DNA of 64,000 nt from Ktedonobacteraceae bacterium (GTDB lineage: Bacteria; Chloroflexota; Ktedonobacteria; Ktedonobacterales; Ktedonobacteraceae), in NCBI GenBank assembly GCA_035653615.1, contig DASRBN010000015.1:186001-250000 (forward strand). The letters run 5' to 3'. Positions 34,734 through 42,986 of the stretch are shown here, one piece after another. Every line of letters begins with the position of its first letter. Within the stretch, counting starts at the first letter, position 1. The notes under the pieces are model-generated. The model made no database searches. It was given only the letters and a program-made list of their open reading frames with translations, and was not told the DNA's origin. The position numbers and the translations under genes are program-made.

Positions 34734-35504
34734 TCACAGCGCGTATGCCGGTTGCGTGCGGAAGAACTTCGATTGCATGCCACGGCAAAAGAGGTCGGTC
34801 AGGGTGGGATCGAATTGCGTTCCGGCGCATCTACGCAGTTCGGCCAGCGCCTGTTCCTCTGTGCGCCTGGCCGAATAGGGGCGAGAGGCGGTCATCGCAT
34901 CAAATGCATCGGCAATGCTAATAATGCGCGCCCCTGGTGGAATAGCCTTACCCTGCAATCCGGTGGGATATCCATGACCGTCCCAGCGCTCGTGGTGGTG
35001 ATAGACCAGCGCTACTACCTCTTTCGAAGCTCCTATTTGCCTGAGCAGCATCGCGCCATATGCAGGATGCTGCTTCATTTGCTCGAACTCCTTCTGGGTG
35101 AGCGACGATGTTTTCTGGAGTATTGCATCATCGATGAGCATTTTACCAAGATCGTGAAATAATGCGGCCTGTTCGATGATCCTCACTTCGGATTCGGTCA
35201 GCGCCAGTTTTTGCGACAGGTGACGAGCAAGTTGTTGCACGCGACGCGAGTGCTGGTAGAGGGACGCATCCTTTTCTTGTAACAACTGCAGCAGGGGATT
35301 CTGCGCTTCACTCGGAATAACATGCCCCGGAGATGTCATTCCAAGTGAAGCGCAGAATCCCTGGAACGCATCAACTTGCTTCTGCAGACTGGCGTTGCTA
35401 TAGAAGTATAAATCCGTTCTGCCAGGAGAGCCTGCTGCTTTATCCGGGACGGCAGGCGAGGAAAATCCTCTATCGAGGGGAATCAAGGTCTGTACAGCGT
35501 TCAT
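34734..35504 (-). CDS. HD-GYP domain protein (probable cyclic-di-nucleotide phosphodiesterase)
   Basis: A 256-residue protein. The HD-GYP domain spans about residues 75-245: EKDASLYQHSRRVQQLA, the HD pair His117-Asp118 (ALFHDLGKML), HPAYGAMLL, and HHHERWDGHGYP (159-170), the GYP signature, then IADAFDAMTASRPY. HD-GYP enzymes hydrolyse cyclic di-GMP or related dinucleotides using a metal cluster. No receiver or sensor domain is attached. Residues 48-70 (FCASLGMTSPGHVIPSEAQNP) are translated from two inverted copies of the dispersed repeat inserted ahead of the catalytic domain. The protein may need a partner for input. Confidence 0.88.
   Translation of the reverse strand: MNAVQTLIPLDRGFSSPAVPDKAAGSPGRTDLYFYSNASLQKQVDAFQGFCASLGMTSPGHVIPSEAQNPLLQLLQEKDASLYQHSRRVQQLARHLSQKLALTESEVRIIEQAALFHDLGKMLIDDAILQKTSSLTQKEFEQMKQHPAYGAMLLRQIGASKEVVALVYHHHERWDGHGYPTGLQGKAIPPGARIISIADAFDAMTASRPYSARRTEEQALAELRRCAGTQFDPTLTDLFCRGMQSKFFRTQPAYAL
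35295..35361. repeat. Inverted pair of dispersed-repeat copies inside the HD-GYP gene
   Basis: GGGATTCTGCGCTTCACT at 35295-35312 is the exact reverse complement of 35344-35361, with 31 bp between. Both arms are diverged copies of the repeat core (cores read GAATGACAT-type at the inner ends). They lie in frame within the HD-GYP coding sequence. Confidence 0.85.
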
Positions 35505-35530
35505 ACTCCATCTTCTTCCCTGTGCGGCCT

Positions 35531-35589
35531 ATTCAAGAATGTATGGTAGGCTTCTTTCTTATCAAGAAGCCTACCATACATTCTTGAAT
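35531..35589. terminator. 26-bp perfect hairpin downstream of the FHA-ABC gene
   Basis: Bases 35531-35556 pair exactly with 35564-35589 around a 7-nt loop. It is 54 bp past the minus-strand FHA-ABC gene and upstream of the HD-GYP start. AAGAAGCC / GGCTTCTT forms the inner stem. Confidence 0.7.
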
Positions 35590-35642
35590 TCAAGCTTTGA
35601 ACAGGCTGAGAAGTTTATAAGAAAGCAAGCGGATGCAAGCAG

Positions 35643-38627
35643 CTACCCGCGCACATCTTTGCGTTTAAGAAAGTAAGCTGTCACTATGCCGAGTACGAGG
35701 ATGGAAACGACCAGCGCCAACCAGGTGATCAGCAGGTAGTGCGTATTGTGCTGATAGGTGTCGCAAGTCGCGCATGTGCCGAATATTTTATCGCCGTTGC
35801 CGGTCAGGTTCATCGTGGACCCTAACGACGCCAGGGACCAGCGCAGCGAAAACACTGCCCCAATCGTTTGCAACGGAATATCTTTCAACGGAAAAATGGC
35901 CCCAGAAAAGATCACCTGCGGGAGCAAGAGCAATGGAATGAAGCTCATGGCCTGGTCGTTGTTGCGTACCAGGGCCGAGATGGTCAACCCGAGCATTTGC
36001 CCCGCCAGAGCTGTCAGGGCGAGCGTGATATACACTTCCCACATGGCCGGCAGGATGATTCCAGCGTAAAACTGCGCCGCCAGGCTCATCAGAAGCAGTA
36101 ACACGGCGCATTGCACCAGGCAAAGCACGCCCAGCACGATGATTTTCGACAGCAGGTAGGGCAGAATGCCGAGATTTACTGTACGCTCGCGCTGGTAGAT
36201 GTGTAGCTCTTTGATGATCTCCCGTGCCGAATTGATGGTGCCGAACATGATAGCCGCAAAAGCCAGAATGAACAGGAAATGCTGCGCGTCTCCTTGCAGT
36301 AAAAAAGGAATGGGCTGCTTGAATACCGTCCTCTCGTTCAATACAAGCACGAGGATAAACAGGATGAAGCCTATCACGGGCGCTTGCAAGAGCAGGATGG
36401 ACAAGTTCCATTTATCATTCCATAGCAGTTCCAGGTAGCGCTGGCAGAGCAGAAGAAATTGTCTCCAGAAGCTGCCGCGCCTGGGCGCTTTTTGCTGCCG
36501 CTGCCCTTTTTGCGCATACTGTTTTGGATGTGCAAATTGCTTTGGCCGCGCAACTTCTTCCCCTTCGCTTCGTTCAGAGCTTCGGCTCCTGCGCTCAGAA
36601 TGATATGTCGGAGCCATGTCATTCTGAGCGGAGCGAAGAATCTGCGTGGATTTCAACCGTGACGCGATATAAGTCTGGTATGCGGCAGACCTGCGGAAGC
36701 GCTCCTCGGCTTCTTGTGGGATGTTGGGATGTTCGTCGGTTGGCTCCAGGCAATTGTATATTTCGGCAAAATCTGGCTGCTGGAAATAGGCTTTTGCCTC
36801 TTCCGGTGGGCCAAAGTAGGCCAGGCGACCACCTTGCGCCAGGAAACAAACGGCATCACAAATGTTGATGTTGTTTGTGGCGTGTGTGACGAGGAGAACC
36901 GTGTGCCCTTTATCGGCCAGTTTGCGTAGAAGCACCATCATTTTGCGATCCAGGCCGGGATCAAGCCCCGACGTGGGTTCATCGAGGAAAAAGACGCTCG
37001 GATTGGCCAGCAGTTCGAGGGCGATAGAGACCCGCTTGCGCTGGCCGCCGGAGAGTTTTTTGATCAGCAGCTTGCGGCGATGCGTCATTTCTACATCCTC
37101 AAGCACTTCGTCAATGCGCTGCTCGATCTGGGCGCGTGTAAAATCCGGCGGAAGGCGTAACTTTGCCGCATAATAGAGCGCTCTTTCCACCGTCAAATCG
37201 CGGTGAATGATATCTTCCTGTGGTACATAGCCCAGTTGCGAGCGGAAGGCGGAGAGATGCGTATAATAATTCTGCCCGTTATAGAAGACTGAACCTTGCT
37301 GGGCGGGCCGCAAACCGCTCAAGGCGTCCAGCAGTGTCGATTTGCCGGCCCCGGAACTGCCCACCAGCGCGACAAAGGAGCGCGGCGGAATACTCAGCGA
37401 GATACCATCCAGCAATACAACCTGGTTATTTCCTACCTTCCGCAGTTCTAAGGCGTCTATACCGATGCTTCCACTTTCATCATACTGCCGCAGCTCGTCT
37501 CCGGTATACGTGAGCCTGAACGGCCCGATACGGATTTCATCGTCCACCTTCAGTAAGACACTGGTTACGCGCATGCCATTCACATATGTATGGTTACTGC
37601 TGTTCAGGTCAGAGAGACGATGCGTTCCTGCTTCTAACGTCAGACGGGCATGGTGCGCCGAGACCTGCGGATGGTTCAACACGATATCGTTATCCTGCTG
37701 GCGACCGAGCGAGATGGAGGCTGTATGGAGCGGTATGGGTGAAATCAATGGCGAGATTACTTGAGGTGACCCTGTGCCGTCGTTATAGGTCAAGGTCACG
37801 ACGCTGCCATTGTCATCAGCGATGCGAAACACGTCGCCGCGCGCCAGTGTCTTACGAAATGTCTTGTTGCCGCGAATCTTACGTCCCTGGTACATCAGGC
37901 CTGTGCGCGTTTGTTGCCTGTCTGGATGTGGATGGATGAGCACCCATGCATTATTCTCATGCACGATTTGCATGTGAAAATCGGAGATAATCGGATCATC
38001 GATAACGATGTCGTTTGTCTCCTTACGCCCAATGTTGATGACTTCCTGATCCAGCGGGAAAACCCGCCTGTGCCCGGAAGTATTGTCCATCACCTCTATT
38101 GAAGGTATACCAAGCCTTGAGTAGGCGGCGATTTCCGTCTGCGCTGGCAAGTCCGGCGCTTTTGCCTCAAACTGTGGTACGCTTTCCGGCAAAGCCACAG
38201 GCCGCATGTGCAGTGTGTCTTCCTCTTTTCCAGAAGCGGATACAGCTTCTTGAGACTGGCCCGGAGGATTGGCATTTGCCGCCAGCGCAAAAAGGTATAC
38301 GCTGTCTTGCCCCAGTTCGATTCTAGAGTTATGTACAAGGGTCGCCTTCTCTATGCTTTGTCCATCGACGATCAGCGGGCGGGTCTGGGAGAGTTTTTCA
38401 ATGCTCCAAGTGCCGTTGTCGAAGGTAATGCGGGCATGGTATCTTGAGACTTTTTCGTCGAGAATAATAATATCATTGCTTGTATGGCGGCCAATAGTAG
38501 TAATTGGTTTTGTAATTTCAAATGTTTTGCCCATCAGAGGCCCACTGACAAAAGTGATAGAGACCTGTAGGGATAATGGCTTGTCCCTGTCCTCGTGCGC
38601 TGCTTGTAAATTTGCATTTATGAACAT
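35643..38627 (-). CDS. Triple-FHA ABCG-type ABC transporter (fused ATPase and permease)
   Basis: A 994-residue half-transporter. Three FHA domains (about 21-115, 173-285 and 298-377) each carry the G-R phosphothreonine-binding core (TTIGRHTSNDIII, INIGRKETNDIVI, ISLGRQQDNDIVL). An ABCG/White-type ATPase (about 393-625) has Walker A GSSGAGKST (423-431), signature LSGGQRKRVSIALELL (525-540) and Walker B VFFLDEPTSGLD. An ABC-2 permease with six helices occupies about 720-990. FHA domains bind phosphothreonine, so Ser/Thr kinases probably control it. In the linker, residues about 662-690 (ILRSAQNDMAPTYHSERRS) are translated from dispersed-repeat copies. The substrate is unknown; such transporters often export lipids or peptides. 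AAGGAG precedes the ATG. Confidence 0.93.
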   Translation of the reverse strand: MFINANLQAAHEDRDKPLSLQVSITFVSGPLMGKTFEITKPITTIGRHTSNDIIILDEKVSRYHARITFDNGTWSIEKLSQTRPLIVDGQSIEKATLVHNSRIELGQDSVYLFALAANANPPGQSQEAVSASGKEEDTLHMRPVALPESVPQFEAKAPDLPAQTEIAAYSRLGIPSIEVMDNTSGHRRVFPLDQEVINIGRKETNDIVIDDPIISDFHMQIVHENNAWVLIHPHPDRQQTRTGLMYQGRKIRGNKTFRKTLARGDVFRIADDNGSVVTLTYNDGTGSPQVISPLISPIPLHTASISLGRQQDNDIVLNHPQVSAHHARLTLEAGTHRLSDLNSSNHTYVNGMRVTSVLLKVDDEIRIGPFRLTYTGDELRQYDESGSIGIDALELRKVGNNQVVLLDGISLSIPPRSFVALVGSSGAGKSTLLDALSGLRPAQQGSVFYNGQNYYTHLSAFRSQLGYVPQEDIIHRDLTVERALYYAAKLRLPPDFTRAQIEQRIDEVLEDVEMTHRRKLLIKKLSGGQRKRVSIALELLANPSVFFLDEPTSGLDPGLDRKMMVLLRKLADKGHTVLLVTHATNNINICDAVCFLAQGGRLAYFGPPEEAKAYFQQPDFAEIYNCLEPTDEHPNIPQEAEERFRRSAAYQTYIASRLKSTQILRSAQNDMAPTYHSERRSRSSERSEGEEVARPKQFAHPKQYAQKGQRQQKAPRRGSFWRQFLLLCQRYLELLWNDKWNLSILLLQAPVIGFILFILVLVLNERTVFKQPIPFLLQGDAQHFLFILAFAAIMFGTINSAREIIKELHIYQRERTVNLGILPYLLSKIIVLGVLCLVQCAVLLLLMSLAAQFYAGIILPAMWEVYITLALTALAGQMLGLTISALVRNNDQAMSFIPLLLLPQVIFSGAIFPLKDIPLQTIGAVFSLRWSLASLGSTMNLTGNGDKIFGTCATCDTYQHNTHYLLITWLALVVSILVLGIVTAYFLKRKDVRG
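36560..36643. repeat. Inverted dispersed-repeat copies inside the FHA-ABC gene
   Basis: GCGCTCAGAATGATATG (36591-36607) and CATGTCATTCTGAGCGG (36615-36631) face each other, and the right copy continues to AGCGAAGAATCT at 36642. A diverged third piece (CTTCGCTTCGTTCAGAGC) lies at 36563-36580. The unit is in frame in the linker between the ATPase and permease domains. Confidence 0.85.
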
Positions 38628-38814
38628 AGGTTATTGCTCTCCTTGATACTCAACGTTAGCCGAATGGCATGGCGAACTTGTTATGCAAAGTATGCAATAA
38701 TCCAGGTTTGGAGATAAGATCTTTTGCTAGTCTTTTGCTAGTCTGCTTACCGTCTCAGAATTGAAATTGTTCTCTAATACGATGTGCAAGAGACCATTTT
38801 TCATGGCAAGGCTA

Positions 38815-39399
38815 TTATTTTCCACGCGATTGAGCAGAGTACGTGCTTTGCTCAATCGACCCGGGTTTCTTCCGACTTGCGCGATCTAGCAGGTTGCGGC
38901 GATAGCGCCCCTGGCGCCAGAGCCACCATAGAAAGATGGCCAGGGGAATCAGGCCGATGAGCCAGCCGAGCCACGCAGGCATATCAAACGGAACCCGGGC
39001 AGTGATAGGAAGCGAGGCGGAAGCAGGTCCCAGTGGGCCGTTGAATTCGAAGGTGAGACGCCAGTTGCCGCGTACAGAAAGGCTCAAAATTCCTACAAGT
39101 GTGCCGGGATGACCCGCCAGCGCATTCAGGCTCGCATGCGCCGGAATAGCGTCGGTGCCGTTTTCAGGCTCGGCAATGACGCGACCGGTCAGCGCCAGGT
39201 CGTTCTGAGAGACAACTGTGATAGTGAAAGCTTGCCCGACGTAGGGTGGATTCTGCGAGAATGTGACCTGTACCAGATATGGACCGGCTTGCAAAGGTTG
39301 CCCTTGTATGAATTGCCTGCCATTTGCCGCGAGCGCCGTCCCTGAGTTGAGCATGAGCGCCAATAAGATAACTACACCATATATGCCAATTCTATGCAT
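38815..39399 (-). CDS. Secreted YtkA-like/beta-sandwich protein with C-terminal membrane anchor
   Basis: A 194-residue protein with a signal peptide (MHRIGIYGVVILLALMLNSGTALAA). The single extracytoplasmic domain of about 105 residues reads as a beta-sandwich (GPYLVQVTFSQNPPYVGQAF, TITVVSQN, TGRVIAEPENG, GTLVGILSLSVRGNWRLTFEFNGPLG), the pattern of YtkA/FixH-type domains. A transmembrane helix (WLGWLIGLIPLAIFLWWLW) and a basic cytoplasmic tail follow. These domains are often linked to copper or respiratory-protein handling, but no Cys/His/Met metal site is evident here. It follows the polytopic gene by 15 bp, so the two are co-transcribed. Confidence 0.65.
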   Translation of the reverse strand: MHRIGIYGVVILLALMLNSGTALAANGRQFIQGQPLQAGPYLVQVTFSQNPPYVGQAFTITVVSQNDLALTGRVIAEPENGTDAIPAHASLNALAGHPGTLVGILSLSVRGNWRLTFEFNGPLGPASASLPITARVPFDMPAWLGWLIGLIPLAIFLWWLWRQGRYRRNLLDRASRKKPGSIEQSTYSAQSRGK

Positions 39400-39414
39400 G
39401 CAATCTTCCTCTGC

Positions 39415-40632
39415 TTAACGCCTGTTCCATTGCCAGATGTCCCCGAAAAATGCTCCCAGGAAAGCTCCCAGCAGTCCTGAGACTATCGCGACCGGCAATT
39501 CGAGCAGGACATTGGACCAGTCTGGCTGCAAAACCTGAGATTCCTCGTATGGTAGCCCCAGGGTCATCAGGACTTGTACGAGGAAAGGTGGAACCAGCGC
39601 GGCCAGTATCCCGATCAATATACCCGGTGACCAGATGCCTTGCAGGAGACGAGGTATGGTTTTGCCGGGCCGTCGCAAGAGCGCCAGTCCATCTATAACG
39701 AGAGCCGTCACCAGGAAGATGCATGGTACCAGCGCAATGGTCAGATTGAAAACAGGGCTAGCATTGTAGCGGTAAACATAGCCAGTACGAGGCACAACGA
39801 GATCGAGCGCAGCGGGTACGCCGGCCTGGGTCGCTATCGACTCAATCCATACCATGAGAGCCGTGAGTGTTGCCGCGCCGGTTTTACCGGTCAGGCGCTG
39901 GACGCTGAGCAGGCAACCCGCACCTGCCAGGGCAAGTGGAATGGCATAGGTTGGAATCTGCACGGAACCGCCGGTAATGGGCACGAACGTCGTGAGAGCC
40001 GGCAGGATGAATTCCATCACCGCCGAGAGAGCAATCATAGCCCCTATTTCTAGTGGAAGCAGTCCGAGGAAACGGTGGGCAGGACATCTGGATGCTCGTT
40101 CGATGGCGGCTTCGGACGCAAAGAGGTAGATCAGCCCCAATCCGGCAATGAAGCCTCCAATAGTGCCCATCACATGGAAAGGCGACCACAGTGTCAGGTC
40201 GATGCCGTAAAGTTCGTGCCAGTAATTGTCGAAAGGAGCGGCCACCAGGTCGGTGAGCGCGCCGAAGCCCAGCAGGACAAAGCCCAATGGAGCGTGGAAA
40301 ATACCAAAGATGCTGATGGTCGATTCGTCATCGACGCCTGGTTTGCCCTGATAGTAACGCAGGGTATCGAGCAGCACAACCAGTAGTGTGACGAATCCCG
40401 CCCCGGCCATCCCGCTATAAAGGGTGATATGCGGTGGTATCCAGAACTGGTCGCGACCAACGAGATCATGCCAGCGCCTATCCCAGGCAAGACCAAATTC
40501 GGCCTGGAGGAGCAAATACAGGATGAGCCACGCCGCTACCTGACGTAATCTACGTTCACCGCTATTTGATTCTGGAACAATTCTCGTCTGCCGGATTGCG
40601 CCTGCGTCTGTATGCCTGACTGACCGTTCCAT
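39415..40632 (-). CDS. Polytopic membrane protein of unknown function
   Basis: A 405-residue protein with about nine or ten transmembrane helices. The first periplasmic loop carries GLAWDRRWHDLVGRDQFWIPPH, a charged and aromatic signature, and later DNYWHELYGIDLTLWSPFHV. His, Trp and Asp residues in both loops could bind metal or haem. It is followed at 15 bp by the secreted YtkA-like gene, and the two probably work together at the membrane. I do not recognise a named family, but such His/Trp-rich pairs are seen in Actinobacteria and Chloroflexota. The start ATG is at 40630-40632. Confidence 0.6.
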   Translation of the reverse strand: MERSVRHTDAGAIRQTRIVPESNSGERRLRQVAAWLILYLLLQAEFGLAWDRRWHDLVGRDQFWIPPHITLYSGMAGAGFVTLLVVLLDTLRYYQGKPGVDDESTISIFGIFHAPLGFVLLGFGALTDLVAAPFDNYWHELYGIDLTLWSPFHVMGTIGGFIAGLGLIYLFASEAAIERASRCPAHRFLGLLPLEIGAMIALSAVMEFILPALTTFVPITGGSVQIPTYAIPLALAGAGCLLSVQRLTGKTGAATLTALMVWIESIATQAGVPAALDLVVPRTGYVYRYNASPVFNLTIALVPCIFLVTALVIDGLALLRRPGKTIPRLLQGIWSPGILIGILAALVPPFLVQVLMTLGLPYEESQVLQPDWSNVLLELPVAIVSGLLGAFLGAFFGDIWQWNRR

Positions 40633-40754
40633 GACCCACTTATACTTTTACAATCGCATTGCCGTACACTTTTCACTAATGAGCATAACATATTGGTAAC
40701 AAACTTGCATATATCAATCCTGATAAGCTGGTGATTCCTCAGAAGGTGGGCAGA

Positions 40755-40782
40755 GATGCTTCGCGGCGCTCAGCATGACATG
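40755..40782. repeat. Diverged dispersed-repeat copy at the WD40 gene start
   Basis: GATGCTTCGCGGCGCTCAGC (40755-40774) followed by ATGACATG is a diverged inverted copy of the repeat (expected GATTCTTCGCNGCGCTCAGA). The ATG of the WD40 frame is its next-to-last triplet. Confidence 0.7.
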
Positions 40783-41662
40783 CAGCTACGGCCATACTAA
40801 TTACGTGCGCTCAATAGCATTCAGCCCAGACGGCAATACACTTGCCAGCGGCAGTGAAGATGAAACGATACGCCTCTGGCATCCTTATACAGGTCATTAT
40901 CTGCGCGTTCTGCGTGGACACACCCATCTTGTGCGCTCAGTCGCATTTCACCCGGATAGTACACTGCTCGCGAGCGGGAGCCATGATCAGACCATTCGTC
41001 TCTGGCAGGTGAGCGATGGCCAATGTCTTCGTGTGCTGCCAGGACACGGGGGATTGATCTGGGCGGTTGCCTTTAACTTTGACGGTAGCCTGATTGCCAG
41101 TGCTAACGATGATACGACCGTGCGTCTCTGGGATACCAGAAGCGGTGAATGCCTTCAGGTGCTCAAGGGGCACACACACCGCGTATGGGCGGTTGCTTTC
41201 AGTCCCAACAAAAATGTCCTGGCCAGTTGTGGCGATGATTCGACGATACGTCTTTGGGATGCAGGTTCTGGAAAAAATGTTAGCACGTTGCGCGGTCACA
41301 CAAGCTGGGTCAGAACAGTGGCAATCAGTCCCGATGGTGGGCTCGTCGCCAGTGGAAGCCATGATCAAACCATTCGGCTCTGGAAGACGCAGACTGGGCA
41401 ATGCCTGGCAGTTTTGCATGGGCATAGCAATTGCCTCTGTTCTGTAGCTTTTCGCCCTGATGGAAGGACAATCGTCAGTGGTAGCGATGATGGAACGATG
41501 AAACTCTGGGATGTAGAGACAGGAACATGCATCAAGACATTGCAGGGTCTTCGTCCCTACGAAGGGATGAACATAACCGGTGTAAAGGGACTCACAGCGG
41601 CTCAAAAAGAAGGACTCAAAGCTCTGGGTGCGATTGAATACGAGGAACAGCTAGCCGGTTAG
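40775..41662 (+). CDS. WD40-repeat protein, probable C-terminal remnant of a larger NTPase-WD40 protein
   Basis: A 295-residue protein of six WD40 repeats of about 42 residues ([40 protein letters not shown] and so on). The tail [30 protein letters not shown] is typical of the end of large NB-ARC-WD40 proteins in this phylum. The frame begins in mid-repeat at an ATG supplied by a dispersed-repeat copy. There is no signal peptide, NTPase domain or good ribosome site. It is most likely the 3' relic of a larger gene whose 5' part was lost. A folded six-blade fragment might still be made. Confidence 0.7.
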   Translation: MTCSYGHTNYVRSIAFSPDGNTLASGSEDETIRLWHPYTGHYLRVLRGHTHLVRSVAFHPDSTLLASGSHDQTIRLWQVSDGQCLRVLPGHGGLIWAVAFNFDGSLIASANDDTTVRLWDTRSGECLQVLKGHTHRVWAVAFSPNKNVLASCGDDSTIRLWDAGSGKNVSTLRGHTSWVRTVAISPDGGLVASGSHDQTIRLWKTQTGQCLAVLHGHSNCLCSVAFRPDGRTIVSGSDDGTMKLWDVETGTCIKTLQGLRPYEGMNITGVKGLTAAQKEGLKALGAIEYEEQLAG

Positions 41663-41743
41663 CCATCTTTCTCAAAAAAAAGAGACCGGTCGCTGTCCTG
41701 GGGGAAGCACGACCGGTGAACCCAGATTAAGGGGTGTGTGGGG

Positions 41744-41876
41744 GAAGTCCTGGGTACTGAATACCGCCCATCGCGCTCCAGCGAGGATGGCTCAAGTGCA
41801 GAAGCCTGGTAGTCATCCTACCCTGCTCGCCCTTTCGCGAGGCTGCATTTGAGCCATCCTGCCTCTTCGCGACTTC
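41744..41876. ncRNA. Candidate structured RNA / three-way junction
   Basis: AGGATGGCTCAAGTGCAG (41784-41801) pairs with CTGCATTTGAGCCATCCT (41843-41860), 18 bp with one G-U. Inside it are two hairpins, GGTAG/CTACC (41808-41822) and CTCGC/GCGAG (41826-41841). Outside it GAAGTC (41744-41749) pairs with GACTTC (41871-41876). No coding frame covers it. The strand is unknown. It sits in the 463-bp gap 41663-42125 that otherwise holds only the repeat hairpin at 42027. Confidence 0.4.
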
Positions 41877-42026
41877 TTGTACACTCTCTATTTAAGAGAA
41901 CGCGACTGCTCTTATTTTTCGGGGAAATTTTGCGGAATTGTTATCCCCTCTTCTGGTTCTTCCGTATGATATGATAGAGGGGTGATGTACTACATACATA
42001 TAAATATGTGGGGTAACGAATTGTGA

Positions 42027-42103
42027 GATTCTTCGCTGCGCTCAGAATGACATGATGAAGGGAGTGTCTTTTCATCATGTCATTCTGAGCGTAGCGAAGA
42101 ATC
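42027..42103. repeat. Hairpin of two inverted dispersed-repeat copies upstream of tatA-like gene
   Basis: Bases 42027-42059 and 42071-42103 are inverse copies over 33 bp with one mismatch and an 11-nt loop. Each holds a repeat core plus ATGATGAA. The hairpin ends 22 bp before the TatA-like ATG, so it would lie in the 5' leader of that mRNA if transcription starts upstream. Confidence 0.85.
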
Positions 42104-42125
42104 GCCTATCAAAGAAGGGGGCACT

Positions 42126-42440
42126 ATGGGATTTCACTTGTTGGACCTGCTGCCGATTCTCGTCGTCGGACTGCTTATCCTGGGTCCGAAGACGTTTCAA
42201 TCGGTGGCACGCAACGCGGGCAAGGGAGTAAAAAAGGCGAAATCGGCAAAGGATGATCTCCTGGCAGACTTGCCTGTCGAAGAAATCAATAAGATAGCGC
42301 AACAAATACCGATGAGCCCCCAGCAGGCCGTTCTGAAACTCTTGACCCCGCAAGAGGAAGAAGCCCAACGCTCAAAACGCAAAAAGAAGAAAGTACCATC
42401 CGTCTCCATCGAGGAAGACAGCTCAATTGATAAAGGATAG
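42126..42440 (+). CDS. tatA: TatA/TatB-like twin-arginine translocase subunit
   Basis: A 104-residue protein with the TatA/B plan: a short N-terminal membrane helix ([20 protein letters not shown]), the hinge with LGPKTFQSV in place of FGPKKLPEL, then an amphipathic helix ([19 protein letters not shown]) and a charged, Lys-rich disordered tail. TatA oligomers form the pore for folded proteins with RR signal peptides. The Pro in GPK is conserved, and the Glu of TatB is absent, so TatA is favoured over TatB. AGAAGGGGG precedes the ATG. It is followed 16 bp later by phhB in the same direction. Confidence 0.78.
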   Translation: MGFHLLDLLPILVVGLLILGPKTFQSVARNAGKGVKKAKSAKDDLLADLPVEEINKIAQQIPMSPQQAVLKLLTPQEEEAQRSKRKKKKVPSVSIEEDSSIDKG

Positions 42441-42456
42441 AGGGAGACTGAGAGCC

Positions 42457-42798
42457 ATGGAAGAACTGGCGCAATTGAAATGTACCGCCTGCCGTGGGGG
42501 CGAGCCGACTCTGACAGATGCCGAAATTACCGGGCTGCAACCCCAGGTCCCACAGTGGCACGTCATCGAAGTCGACGGCATCAAACGGCTGCAGCGCGTC
42601 TTCATCTTTAAGGACTTCATCGCCGCGCTCGCCTTCACCAACCTCGTAGGCGATCTGGCCGAGGAAGAGGGCCATCATCCCGCCATCCTCACCGAATGGG
42701 GCAAGGTAACGGTCACCTGGTGGACGCATAAAATCAAAGGCCTGCATCGCAACGATTTTATCATGGCCGCGAAGACCGATGCGCTGTACCAGCTGTAG
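42457..42798 (+). CDS. phhB: Pterin-4a-carbinolamine dehydratase
   Basis: A 113-residue enzyme of the PCD/DCoH family that dehydrates 4a-hydroxytetrahydropterin and recycles the cofactor of aromatic amino-acid hydroxylases. Landmarks: [40 protein letters not shown] with the catalytic E-x3-HHP pattern, [21 protein letters not shown]. The N-terminus [15 protein letters not shown] is standard. The ATG at 42457 is preceded by a purine-rich GGGAGAC; the longer TTG frame from 42427 is rejected. Its TAG stop is the first TAG of a MITE-like element. Confidence 0.92.
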   Translation: MEELAQLKCTACRGGEPTLTDAEITGLQPQVPQWHVIEVDGIKRLQRVFIFKDFIAALAFTNLVGDLAEEEGHHPAILTEWGKVTVTWWTHKIKGLHRNDFIMAAKTDALYQL

Positions 42799-42986
42799 GG
42801 ACAGCGGCTTGTCCTTGACCTGTCCGCCTTGTCCCGTAGGGGCCGATTCATCGCGCCCATCGCCGATTGATCGACCCCTGGTGGGATTCCCACCATCATT
42901 TGTTAAACCGCGTCATCGCGCCCATCGCCGATTGATTGGCCCTGTCCTCGCCCCGGCCTGGACAGCGACTTGTCGCTGTCCCTACA
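42794..42986. repeat. 193-bp MITE-like element with stop-supplying ends
   Basis: TGTAGGGACAGCGGC at 42794-42808 is the inverse of GTCGCTGTCCCTACA at 42972-42986, matching 14 of 15. A 24-bp direct repeat beginning TCATCGCGCCCATCGCCG lies at 42848-42871 and 42913-42936. There is no coding frame. TAG in the left end is the stop of phhB, and the same TAG in the right end (complement of 42982-42984) is the stop of the convergent ASCH-like gene. Confidence 0.8.

Noticed and set aside
41665-41720. GACCGGTCG / CGACCGGT repeat as a separate operator
   Set aside because: The match is short, lies just after the WD40 relic and is not supported by a neighbouring regulator.
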